NCBI RefSeq assembly: GCF_042676245.1
Contig: NZ_JBHTKA010000014.1
Coordinates: 62,001 to 126,000, forward strand
Origin: Ohtaekwangia kribbensis
GTDB taxonomy: Bacteria > Bacteroidota > Bacteroidia > Cytophagales > Cyclobacteriaceae
Direction: 5' to 3'
DNA length: 64,000 nucleotides
The notes under the pieces were generated by a model. It was not told the DNA's origin and made no database searches. It worked only from the letters and a program-made list of their open reading frames with translations. A program made the translations under genes and the position numbers. Of this stretch, positions 36,928 through 44,124 are shown piece after piece (positions within the stretch are counted from its first letter, which is position 1; each line of letters opens with the position of its first letter).

Positions 36928-37761
36928 TTAAGAAGTTGTTGATGATTCTGTATGATACACATCCGGTGTATAGGTAACGCGGGCAAAGTTTTTGGTTACG
37001 AGTTCAGTGTCGATTACACGACCACTTTCAAACTTCAATATCTTCTCGCGCCAGATTTCATTTCTCCGATAGAACTGTCCATCGATTTTCAGAAATGCGT
37101 GATCTTTTTCGAAAACGTGATAAGCATAGTCAAGTTCCGTATCGATGCGCAGTTCCCCCTCCAGGCATTTGCCAGAGAGCCATAAGTTCACCTGGAAAGT
37201 ATATTTCGTGTTATTGGTAAATTGATAATCGCGGTAATTGTAGAAAACAGTAGCGCCACTGCCAAAGGGAAGTACGCGGCCATCATCCGGGAAAGGATCG
37301 AATGAATGATGGTAGCGTTCCGTCACGGTTAACGGACTATGCATTACCAGCCAATGAATCAGGTTTGAGATCTGACATATACCGCCACCGATTCCCGGGC
37401 GGGCTTCTCCAAGCGACAACTCCATACCGTGCAAGTAGCCTTTCCGTTGTGTAGGGCGTCCTACCAGTTTACAAAATGAAAATGTTTCACCCGGTCGTAT
37501 CACAATACCGGTAATCTGCCGGAGCGCTATGGCCAGGTTGGTGACTTTGTTGATCTGCAATTGCATATCACTTTCACCAAGCCGTTTCAATAGCACAGAC
37601 TGATGTTTCTTAATGCGATAGGGAAGTTTATCGTTGGTTCTTTGTGAAGCGTATCGTTTGCTGTCAACGTACCAGTCTATATACCGCTTTGCTCTTCTGG
37701 TCCACACAGCCAGAAAGTATAAGGCGGGATGCCGTTGACTTAATAATTTTCGTGGTTTCAA
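36928..37761 (-). CDS. VanW family protein
   Basis: 277 residues. The VanW signature is clear: RHPALYFLAVWTRRAKRY near the N-terminus, GETFSFCKLVGRPTQRKGY, GIGGGICQISNLIHWLVMHS and ERYHHSFDPFPDDGRVLPFG. The fold resembles an L,D-transpeptidase-related domain, but its reaction is not established. There is no signal peptide. The start is TTG at 37761, coupled to the stop of the upstream gene in the four-base overlap TTGA; the next in-frame ATG would remove the conserved N-terminus. The coupling means it is made together with the phosphodiesterase. Confidence 0.85.
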   Translation of the reverse strand: MKPRKLLSQRHPALYFLAVWTRRAKRYIDWYVDSKRYASQRTNDKLPYRIKKHQSVLLKRLGESDMQLQINKVTNLAIALRQITGIVIRPGETFSFCKLVGRPTQRKGYLHGMELSLGEARPGIGGGICQISNLIHWLVMHSPLTVTERYHHSFDPFPDDGRVLPFGSGATVFYNYRDYQFTNNTKYTFQVNLWLSGKCLEGELRIDTELDYAYHVFEKDHAFLKIDGQFYRRNEIWREKILKFESGRVIDTELVTKNFARVTYTPDVYHTESSTTS

Positions 37762-38702
37762 AACTCCAGCATTATACCTTGCTCCGGATAAACCAGCTTT
37801 ACCTGCAGCGTATTCAATTCCTGCAATTGCTTTTTGATCTTTACTTCATTATCGCCCGATGGCTTTATGTGTGTGATCACAATGGGCAAACCTTTCAGCG
37901 CATGGTTACTATAGCGATCAAGTGTGGCCAGTTCGTTCATGAGCAACCGTGGTGTGAGATGCCCGAATAAAGATTTATCAGGTTGTTCATTCGGAAAAGA
38001 TACCTCGATCAAAATAGCGCGAAGTTGTTTGGTCTTCACAAGCGGTGCCACGTGTTGCCATAGCTGGCGTAACTTCTGACTATGTTCGATTGTATCGGCA
38101 CCGGTATCACCCAGGTATAGTATATAGTTTTTATTCTCGCGTAACAGAAATGCAGTACTTTGTCCGGGAGCGGAGTGACTCAGATCAAAGGCCTTCGCCT
38201 GCATCGATGTTTGCTCGAGCGGAATTTCGTTCTCCGTAGAGAGCGGAGTATAGCGATATTTGTTCAGCGTGGGCTTTTCACCTTCGTTGCCAAAGTTCGC
38301 CCAGCTTTTCCAACTGAAATATTTTTCTTTCAGAACATCCAGGCAGAATGGAAGTCCATAGATAGGTTTAGGTGAATCTTCCGGAGAAGTAATGATCAAA
38401 CCTGCAACGTGATCCAGGTGCGGATGCGAGATCAGGTATCCTTTAACGAAATTCTTTTGAGCATCGGCAGCAGTGCCTTTTATCGTTCCTTTTTCGACAG
38501 CCTTTTGCAGTCCTGCGTGCACCGTACCGGCATCCAGACAAACATAATTGCCGGTGCCTTTTGCTGCTACAAGATAGGCCGATAAATTACTCTCATCGCT
38601 GCCACCTTTAACTCCCAAAGGAATTACCTGGAAGGCCTGCGACCATGCTATACCGGTATAGCAAACAAGAATAATGGCGAGGAGATATATACGATGTACC
38701 AT
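37758..38702 (-). CDS. Class II 3',5'-cyclic-nucleotide phosphodiesterase, exported
   Basis: 314 residues from the ATG at 38702, with a signal peptide (MVHRIYLLAIILVCYTGIAW). The metallo-beta-lactamase fold carries the two-metal motif SHPHLDHVAGL (His93, His95, Asp97, His98). Further class II hallmarks are CLDAGTVHAGL, SAPGQSTAFLL, YLGDTGADTIEHS and ILIEVSFPNEQP, with a distal ITHIKPSG. Family members hydrolyse cAMP, and the export signal puts this one in the periplasm, so it would act on external or leaked cyclic nucleotides. A Crp-like regulator lies 1 kb upstream. The gene overlaps VanW by 4 bases. Confidence 0.88.
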   Translation of the reverse strand: MVHRIYLLAIILVCYTGIAWSQAFQVIPLGVKGGSDESNLSAYLVAAKGTGNYVCLDAGTVHAGLQKAVEKGTIKGTAADAQKNFVKGYLISHPHLDHVAGLIITSPEDSPKPIYGLPFCLDVLKEKYFSWKSWANFGNEGEKPTLNKYRYTPLSTENEIPLEQTSMQAKAFDLSHSAPGQSTAFLLRENKNYILYLGDTGADTIEHSQKLRQLWQHVAPLVKTKQLRAILIEVSFPNEQPDKSLFGHLTPRLLMNELATLDRYSNHALKGLPIVITHIKPSGDNEVKIKKQLQELNTLQVKLVYPEQGIMLEF

Positions 38703-38745
38703 GTTGCAATGATACACCGTATTGTTGAGAAGTACACGACCTCGG

Positions 38746-39597
38746 TTAACGAACGGGAAAGTGTTTGTCCAGGAAAGCTACGGCCAGATCCATGTGCTTT
38801 AACGGAGCTGTGTGACCGCCCTCGATGGCAACATGCTCGTGCGCGTAACGGAAATTCAAAGTTTCCATTCTGGTTATCATCTTTTCGCACATGGGTGTAG
38901 TGGGAGCAATCTCATCTTTTGTGGCGGATAGCAGTAGCACGGCACCGCGTATATTTTCAACTTTGATGAGTGCTTTCTCTTCGGCCTCCTGGTTTTGCAG
39001 CATGGCTTCGAAAGCTCCGCGCAAATCGCGCTTCATCAAGAAAGGTACAGCTTCAAAATTTACCGGTACAAAAGGAAGTTCTCTATTCTGGTAAGTCCAC
39101 GAAGAGGTGGTGAAGTGATTGGTATGCCCGGGAAAGGTAACGTGACTGGGTACTATACCAACCACGCAGTTAATATCCGGATAATAACTCGCGATCAATA
39201 ACGCCAGGTCTGCGCCACGTGAGCCTCCTATAATGGCAATTTTATTTTTATTGATGTTGGGATTTTTACAGGCCTCTCGTATAGCGTTGTGTATATCTTC
39301 CAGTGCAATTTTATTGAGTGTATCCGGTGTGCCCGTAGCTCCGAAATAACCGAGCGCCAGAAACGCATAGCCTTTGTCGATAAAAGTGTCCCTGGTTTTC
39401 TTCCAATGTTCACTAGCCCAGGCGTTGCCTCCTTCCGATCCGCCAAGTCCTACCAGCAGCGGTTGCTTTTTTCCAGCGCCCAGGTACAACTTACTTTCAA
39501 CTCGGGGCGTGTTGAGTTGCAGTTGTGAAAAAGCTGTTAGTGAGAGTAAAGCGATGATCAGGGTAACTGCGATCTTTCGGATTGTTGTGCTGTTCAT
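38746..39597 (-). CDS. Exported BAAT/dienelactone-type alpha/beta hydrolase
   Basis: 283 residues from the ATG at 39597, with a signal peptide ending TAFSQ. The C-terminal fold of bile-acid-CoA:amino acid N-acyltransferase / acyl-CoA thioesterase type is present: LLVGLGGSEGGN, ALGYFGATGTPDTLNKIALE, nucleophile Ser126 in IGGSRGADLAL, Asp228 in SATKDEIAP and His262 in EGGHTAP. Cys is the nucleophile in animal BAAT, while bacterial relatives use Ser as here. Substrate unknown. It is 43 bases from the phosphodiesterase on the same strand and may be in one transcript with it. Confidence 0.8.
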   Translation of the reverse strand: MNSTTIRKIAVTLIIALLSLTAFSQLQLNTPRVESKLYLGAGKKQPLLVGLGGSEGGNAWASEHWKKTRDTFIDKGYAFLALGYFGATGTPDTLNKIALEDIHNAIREACKNPNINKNKIAIIGGSRGADLALLIASYYPDINCVVGIVPSHVTFPGHTNHFTTSSWTYQNRELPFVPVNFEAVPFLMKRDLRGAFEAMLQNQEAEEKALIKVENIRGAVLLLSATKDEIAPTTPMCEKMITRMETLNFRYAHEHVAIEGGHTAPLKHMDLAVAFLDKHFPVR

Positions 39598-39658
39598 GAT
39601 TATTTTTTTACAACGTTCCGTATAAAAAGCGACAGCACTTTTGATCCAGATCAAAAAA

Positions 39659-40291
39659 TCATTTTTCTGCCCGTATCCTGCTGAGTGTTTCCTGGGTAAT
39701 ACCGAGGTAGGAAGCCACCATACCCAACGGAAGTCGGTGGTATATATCGTGATAAACCTGGCAGAAATGGTCGTATTTTTCTTTAGCAGAAGTAAATCGA
39801 AGGGATGTTATTCGTTCCATCAAGTGGCCGAAGATGCTGCCCATGGAAAGACGGGCATAGCGTTCCATCTCCGGGAAATTATCAAACAGAAATCCGAGGT
39901 CGTTGATGTGCAGGCAGAATACATCGGTATTTTCGAGGGCATCGATATAGTATATATCTTTTGTGCGCTGCATGAGGCTGTGCGGAGAATTTATCCACTC
40001 ACCTTCACTGCAGAAGTATTCCGTAACTTCTTTTCCGTCTTTCAGAAAATACGTGCGCAACAGTCCCTTCTGTATAAAGTAACTTTTGGTACAGATCATA
40101 TCTGCATCGTGAACGAGCTCTCCTTTGTGAAAAGTTTTAAAAGTAATCCTGCTGGTTAATTCATGCTTCAGGGAAGCGTTCAGCTTAATATACTTTTCAA
40201 AATGATGATATAGTATTTCGTGGTGTTCGATGACCGGTAGATTTATATACTTCGTGCTTTTGATCAATTGACCGTTCGTATTGGTACCCAT
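39659..40291 (-). CDS. Crp/Fnr-family transcription regulator
   Basis: 210 residues. The N-terminal cyclic-nucleotide-binding-like domain reads ELVHDADMICTKSYFIQKGLLRTYFLKDG in outline, and ITEYF-type strands follow (EVTEYFCSEGEW). The C-terminus has a winged-helix domain (GMVASYLGITQETLSRIRAEK). It lacks the four-Cys iron-sulfur motif of Fnr. The phosphate-binding cassette of true cAMP receptors is not evident, as is common in Bacteroidota. The start overlaps the end of the GyrI-like gene by 28 bases, so the two are cotranscribed, and a small-molecule signal could be shared. Confidence 0.85.
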   Translation of the reverse strand: MGTNTNGQLIKSTKYINLPVIEHHEILYHHFEKYIKLNASLKHELTSRITFKTFHKGELVHDADMICTKSYFIQKGLLRTYFLKDGKEVTEYFCSEGEWINSPHSLMQRTKDIYYIDALENTDVFCLHINDLGFLFDNFPEMERYARLSMGSIFGHLMERITSLRFTSAKEKYDHFCQVYHDIYHRLPLGMVASYLGITQETLSRIRAEK

Positions 40292-40776
40292 ATCTCTTCC
40301 TCAGAGTCAGGGTGGTTGTTCTTGTATTTTTCGCCAAGCAATTCAAAATGCTCGCGGTTGTCAACTTCATATCCTGACTGCGGTATCCAGTATCCGAATA
40401 TAAACTGAAAGGTTTTCATAAAGGCACTCGGTGCACCTTTGTGAATGAACACAGCGTACAGACCGCCTTTCAAAATATAGCGTTCCATGCCTTCGGGTAT
40501 ATCTGTAAATTCCGTAACTTCTGTAGTTGCCCATTTTTCAAAAACAGTATCCGGGGTGAAGTTTTTAAAATCGAGAGAGGGATCGTATACCTGCATACTA
40601 TATAAATCGGACGAGATTGTGTTTTGCACTTCTTTTCGCCTGGGCATAAAACTTCCCCATAGCTCCGCTGTACGATTGTTGGTCAAGGTCATGGTGAGTT
40701 TTTTGCCTACCAGTTTCTTTTCTGGTAGAAGTTCAATGCGAGGTTCTGCTCCGTGTAGTTGTGCGTAGGCTTGCAT
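40264..40776 (-). CDS. GyrI-like small-molecule-binding domain protein
   Basis: 170 residues, one GyrI-like / AraC effector-binding domain without a DNA-binding part. Marks are PRIELLPEKKLVGKKLTMTL, ELWGSFMPRR, DLYSMQVYD and IPEGMERYILKGGLYAVFIHKG, ending in GYEVDNREHFELLGEKY. Free-standing proteins of this family bind or break down hydrophobic cations and similar compounds. The 28-base overlap with the downstream Crp-like gene suggests the pair works together. A repeat hairpin lies between this gene's start and the end of hxlR. Confidence 0.8.
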   Translation of the reverse strand: MQAYAQLHGAEPRIELLPEKKLVGKKLTMTLTNNRTAELWGSFMPRRKEVQNTISSDLYSMQVYDPSLDFKNFTPDTVFEKWATTEVTEFTDIPEGMERYILKGGLYAVFIHKGAPSAFMKTFQFIFGYWIPQSGYEVDNREHFELLGEKYKNNHPDSEEEIWVPIRTVN

Positions 40777-40823
40777 GGTTTGGGGCTGGATATATAGTAA
40801 GGGATATGTGGCAGTTTTTAGCG

Positions 40824-40877
40824 CAGTCTGGAGACTGTGAACAAAGGTGGTACAAGTCGGAGACTTGCACCAGTTTA
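40824..40877 (-). repeat. Two-hairpin repeat, copy A, flush with the hxlR stop codon
   Basis: Hairpin 1 is CAGTCT-GG-AGACTG (40824-40837). Hairpin 2 is TGGTACAAGTC-GGA-GACTTGCACCA (40848-40872). The TTA at 40875-40877 directly beyond is the stop codon of hxlR on the minus strand. It shares sequence with copies at 42101 and 47947. Confidence 0.8.
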
Positions 40878-41282
40878 GTCTTGTGTTATAAGTGTGTTGG
40901 AAGATTTTGCATGACCGAGCTCGGCCGCTTTTTTAATCCTGGCACGATGCATCTTTCCCCAGGCAGATAATGCACCGAGTACATCCCGTAGTGAATCAGC
41001 ATAGTCTGTTCTTTCGTATTCAACAATTACCGGTGTTGCATCGGTATGTACGTTCCGATGCACGAAGCCGTTCATCTCAAGTTCTTTAAGTTCATTGGAT
41101 AGCACGCGAGCTGATATACCGCCTATGCTACGTTGAAGTTCATTAAACCGTTTCCGTCCTTCCGAAAGTGAAATGATGATACGAAGTTTCCATTTTCCGC
41201 CAATAACATATAGCGCATCGCCTACACTCTGTAAATGTGAATTACATTCCTTTGGTGTGATATTCTGTCCCAGGCCTTTCAT
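40875..41282 (-). CDS. HxlR-family transcription regulator
   Basis: 135 residues from the ATG at 41282. It is a winged-helix protein of the HxlR/YodB type: CNSHLQSVGDALYVIGGKWKL with the family's early Cys, IIISLSEGRKRFNELQRSIGGIS (helix-turn-helix), RVLSNELKELEMNGFVHR (recognition helix and wing). The early Cys in PKECNSHL is the redox- or quinone-sensing residue in YodB-like members. It is divergent from an azoreductase gene, the classic arrangement for quinone or diamide response, and likely represses both genes. Confidence 0.92.
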   Translation of the reverse strand: MKGLGQNITPKECNSHLQSVGDALYVIGGKWKLRIIISLSEGRKRFNELQRSIGGISARVLSNELKELEMNGFVHRNVHTDATPVIVEYERTDYADSLRDVLGALSAWGKMHRARIKKAAELGHAKSSNTLITQD

Positions 41283-41306
41283 ATTCAATCAATAGTTAAG
41301 TGATGT

Positions 41307-41340
41307 AAAGGTTACTACTAACCTTTTGTATACTACTAAC
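41307..41340. promoter_or_regulatory. Candidate HxlR operator between hxlR and azoR
   Basis: AAAGGTTA (41307-41314) and TAACCTTT (41319-41326) form an inverted repeat with a 4-base centre. Within it, TACTACTAAC (41313-41322) is repeated exactly at 41331-41340, 18 bases away. HxlR-family dimers bind TACT-rich dyads of this type. The site is 25 bases from the hxlR start codon. Confidence 0.6.
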
Positions 41341-41360
41341 AAATGCATAGCAAAGGTATC

Positions 41361-41368
41361 TATTTTTG
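41361..41368 (+). promoter_or_regulatory. Bacteroidota -7 promoter box for azoR
   Basis: TATTTTTG matches TAnnTTTG exactly. It sits in the loop of an inverted repeat GGTATC (41355-41360) / GATACC (41370-41375). No good -33 box stands at the usual distance, so activity may need a regulator. Confidence 0.4.
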
Positions 41369-41493
41369 TGATACCAAAGTCGCTTGTCATGACGCGCAGA
41401 AAAATCTAAATCGATTCGTAAACATCGTTTCGAAGGGCAGCGCTATAGGCAGTGCACACGTGTGTCTTTCAGAAACAAACACCAGGAACACAC

Positions 41494-42093
41494 ATGAAAA
41501 AAATATTGCATATCATTTCAAGCCCGCGGAGAGAAGAGTCCAACAGCACCTTACTCGGAAAAAGCATCATTGAAAAACTTCAGGCGCAACATCCCGGAAG
41601 TACTGTAGTAACAAATAATGTAGTGGACAAAAATTACCTGCCGCTACAGCCGGTTCATGTTACAGCCTATAAACTGCCAGATGAAAGTCATACACCGGAA
41701 CAACGGAAAGCCTTGCAGAATTCCGATGAAGCGGTAGCACAGTTATTCCATGCAGACATTGTTGTTATTAGTATACCACTCTATAATTTTAATATACCGG
41801 CAGCATTGAAAGGTTGGGTAGATCATGTAGTACGTGGCGGAAAAACGTTTAGTTACCAAGCCGGAAGGCCAGAAGGATTGCTGACCGGAAGAAAAGTATA
41901 TTTGGCGATTGCTTCCAACGGTGTATATTCAGATGGTCCGATGAAGCCTATGGATCATGCAGAGCCTTACATGCGCTTTATACTTGGCTTTATGGGCATG
42001 ACGGATATTACTACGTATAGAATAGAAGGCTCCGGTATGGCTGGCGTTATGGAAACAGCTGTGAAGAAAGGTTTGGAAAGTGTATTGATCTGA
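41494..42093 (+). CDS. azoR: FMN-dependent NADH:quinone oxidoreductase / azoreductase
   Basis: 199 residues, flavodoxin-like fold. The phosphate-binding loop is ISSPRREESNST (about 8-19); IVVISIPLYNFNIPAALKGWVDHV and GKTFSYQ are the usual FMN and substrate segments, and KVYLAIASNGVYSD follows. The family reduces quinones and azo compounds with NADH in two-electron steps, protecting against electrophile stress. The start ATG at 41494 is followed by MKKILHIISSPR, the normal N-terminus. It is divergent from hxlR with an operator-like dyad between them. Confidence 0.92.
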   Translation: MKKILHIISSPRREESNSTLLGKSIIEKLQAQHPGSTVVTNNVVDKNYLPLQPVHVTAYKLPDESHTPEQRKALQNSDEAVAQLFHADIVVISIPLYNFNIPAALKGWVDHVVRGGKTFSYQAGRPEGLLTGRKVYLAIASNGVYSDGPMKPMDHAEPYMRFILGFMGMTDITTYRIEGSGMAGVMETAVKKGLESVLI

Positions 42094-42100
42094 TATATAT

Positions 42101-42157
42101 ACTGGCGCAAGTCTCCCGACTTGTGCCAGCTATTTATGCAGTCTTCAGACTGCCATA
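42101..42157 (+). repeat. Two-hairpin repeat, copy B, behind azoR
   Basis: CTGGCGCAAGTC and GACTTGTGCCAG form the first hairpin (42102-42129), and GCAGTCT-TC-AGACTGC the second (42138-42153). The order is inverted relative to copies A and C on the plus strand, but it is the same when read outward from the neighbouring gene's stop codon. It starts 8 bases behind the azoR stop. Confidence 0.8.
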
Positions 42158-42194
42158 ACTTTCTACATTTGTATTTTTTTTCATCCTATTGAAC

Positions 42195-42698
42195 TTACAT
42201 ATACTCAATCGGATTGAGATAAAACATCTTCTTCCATCCCTGCCGGTCATTATCATATCGCCACGGATACGGAATTAATGTTGTAATAGCATAATGTAAG
42301 TGCGGAGATTTACCCTTCGCGTTTCCGGTTGAGCCTACCGTTCCGATTACTTCATTCTTTTCAGCAAAGGAGAGAGGTGTTGTCCGGATGTCTTTGAGAT
42401 GCGCATAGTAATGTATGCGCCACTTTGGACCAAGAATCAAAATTACGTTTCCGCCCAGGGCAATTTTACCGGTATAAAGCACAAGGCCGTGTGTTGAAGA
42501 TTTTACATCGGTGCCTTCTTTAGCGAAGATGTCCACACCTTTATGTGTGCCCGATTTTCCCCAGGGATAAAACCAGAATGACTTTGCATGATAGCTGCTC
42601 TTGTTCGCCTTCTCAACAGGAATAACAAAGCTTTGCGGTAATATGAGTCCGATCATAATCACCACGATCAGTGTCAGGATAAGCGTTCGCTTTTTCAA
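42195..42698 (-). CDS. M23-family peptidoglycan endopeptidase, membrane anchored
   Basis: 167 residues. An N-terminal hydrophobic anchor (TLILTLIVVIMIGLILP) precedes an M23 (lysostaphin-like) domain. The zinc ligands are visible: His52 and Asp56 in GTHKGVDIFA and His133-Leu-His135 in KSPHLHYAI, with a further conserved His100 (YYAHLKD). The enzyme would cut peptide cross-links in the cell wall. The only suitable start is TTG at 42698, with no ATG in the open frame upstream; the next ATG (at residue 15) would shorten the anchor. It is short for the family and lacks coiled coils or LysM. Confidence 0.85.
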   Translation of the reverse strand: MKKRTLILTLIVVIMIGLILPQSFVIPVEKANKSSYHAKSFWFYPWGKSGTHKGVDIFAKEGTDVKSSTHGLVLYTGKIALGGNVILILGPKWRIHYYAHLKDIRTTPLSFAEKNEVIGTVGSTGNAKGKSPHLHYAITTLIPYPWRYDNDRQGWKKMFYLNPIEYM

Positions 42699-42745
42699 AA
42701 TTTTCGGAAGGTTAGGACTGTATATATATAATCTGAGTTTGGCCT

Positions 42746-43549
42746 TTATGCAAATTCACGTTTTTTAAATTCGGATCGTAGAACGTAGATGCAGACAATA
42801 GCTGTAGTTATGGAACTTAGAACGATTAGGATAAAACTAAAGAGTCCTCCATATACTTCTGTCAATGACTTATTGAGCCATGATTCGATATCTGAAAAAT
42901 AGATGGCCATGAATGCAAACAGGTTATTTACGAAGTGAATTAAAATACAGAGCGTTAATTTTCTGGTCTTGTAATAAGTCCACGCCAGTAGAATTCCGAT
43001 AACAAATGCAGCAATAAATTGCCATGGATTTAAGTGAACGAGGCCAAAAAGCATACTGGAAACTAGAATGGATTTTAACGGTGAATACTTTTTAAGAAGT
43101 CCATCGAGTATAATTCCTCTGAAAACTAATTCCTCCAATATAGGAGCAGCTAGAACTATAGCAATGGCTGAGAATATACCTTTCCGTTTACCGAACTCGA
43201 TAAATATCTGCTCCATAAACTCCGGTATTGGAATTGCGTTGACGATGGGCGATACGACACCGATCTGAATGGCAATTACAGCAACGGAAGCAAATACGGT
43301 AATTTTTAGAGAAGCTGGATCAAAATCATAGGTTGCTATCTGCATATTTTTTTTCCTGTTGGTGTGAGCAAACCAGAACGTTATTCCCATCGCCAGGAGG
43401 TAGTATACCAAAACAGCAAACTCTTTATCTATAAGTCGATCCAATACGATTGTAATCGGACTCAATATAAGCATTGCCAGTATAGATATGCCCGCAATTC
43501 CCCAGCTTTGTTTCACGTCAGGATAACTGATTTCGTTTTCGGGTATCAT
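42746..43549 (-). CDS. CPBP-family intramembrane glutamic endopeptidase
   Basis: 267 residues with about eight membrane spans. The Abi/CAAX motifs are in place: Glu139-Glu140 and Arg144 in LEELVFRGIILDGLL, the second motif FGLVHLNPWQF, and the third ILIHFVNNLFA. Members process prenylated proteins, bacteriocin-type peptides or other membrane substrates. The neighbour on the other side encodes a 47-residue Cys-rich peptide, divergently transcribed; a substrate relation is possible but unsupported. The downstream gene (M23 peptidase) is 47 bases away on the same strand. Confidence 0.9.
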   Translation of the reverse strand: MIPENEISYPDVKQSWGIAGISILAMLILSPITIVLDRLIDKEFAVLVYYLLAMGITFWFAHTNRKKNMQIATYDFDPASLKITVFASVAVIAIQIGVVSPIVNAIPIPEFMEQIFIEFGKRKGIFSAIAIVLAAPILEELVFRGIILDGLLKKYSPLKSILVSSMLFGLVHLNPWQFIAAFVIGILLAWTYYKTRKLTLCILIHFVNNLFAFMAIYFSDIESWLNKSLTEVYGGLFSFILIVLSSITTAIVCIYVLRSEFKKREFA

Positions 43550-43697
43550 GTATACAATATGATTTTTTTATTAAATAATTTTTGCCTCAAAATGCTAAAG
43601 TACGAATCAATCAATCCTGAATATAATAAATCTTGTTGGGCATCGGACCCTTTGCTTAATAGTAGGATCGTTAAAATATAGTATGGAAGGCAGGAGC

Positions 43698-43740
43698 CCA
43701 TCCAATTGCAAAAATCCTTTTGCCGTGGATGGTTTTTTTT
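43698..43740 (+). terminator. Strong intrinsic terminator just before a small gene
   Basis: CCATCC (43698-43703) pairs with GGATGG (43727-43732), the inner GCAAAA pairs with TTTTGC around a short loop, and eight T residues follow (43733-43740). It is on the plus strand, 25 bases before the ATG at 43766, with no plus-strand gene upstream. It may end a short leader or small RNA. Confidence 0.75.
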
Positions 43741-43765
43741 ATTAACGTTTAAACTCAAAAAAATT

Positions 43766-43909
43766 ATGACTAAGTATTATTTTAACAGAAGCGCTCAACC
43801 CAACGGCAACCATGAAGTGCACAAGGATGGTTGTGTTCACATGCCGAACAACAAAATTTACCTTGGCGATGGTTGTATACATTGTTCGAATACTTGCCAT
43901 ACACAATAA
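43766..43909 (+). CDS. Compact 47-residue Cys/His-rich protein, probable zinc-binding
   Basis: 47 residues from the ATG at 43766. The sequence has HEVHKDGC near residue 16 and GCIHCSNTCHTQ at the end, with four Cys (23, 37, 40, 44) and His16, His19, His25, His39 and His45. It resembles a family of roughly 70-residue Bacteroidota proteins that start with a YYVN..AQ.NGDHEVH-like segment and end in GC..C...CHT, joined by a helical middle (as I recall it). Here the middle is missing: IYLGD runs straight into GCIHC. The motif spacing suggests one bound metal ion. Function unknown. The strong terminator hairpin upstream suggests control by attenuation or a private promoter. Confidence 0.7.
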   Translation: MTKYYFNRSAQPNGNHEVHKDGCVHMPNNKIYLGDGCIHCSNTCHTQ

Positions 43910-44124
43910 TTTTATAAGTCTATATATAGGGTCAGATGTTACGCAGGTTTTTGATGCATACAATATACGAGTGTCAGAATCTTTTAGTCGTTCGGGTAAC
44001 CATTGATAGTCACGCACTTCGCATTTGTAAGTATTAATACGGATACGACTTACCGTATATTTTGGATAAACTCCACAGTGAATTTATCATTGCCCACGCA
44101 CACTTCAGACCCTTAGTTTGTGGT

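Noticed and set aside
36928..37761. VanW as a sign of glycopeptide resistance
   Set aside because: VanW-like proteins are common without van genes; no vanA, vanH, vanX or VanS-type genes are near.
43742..44017. Minus-strand frame of 91 codons
   Set aside because: It mirrors the 47-residue Cys-rich gene, which has the better start and recognisable motifs.
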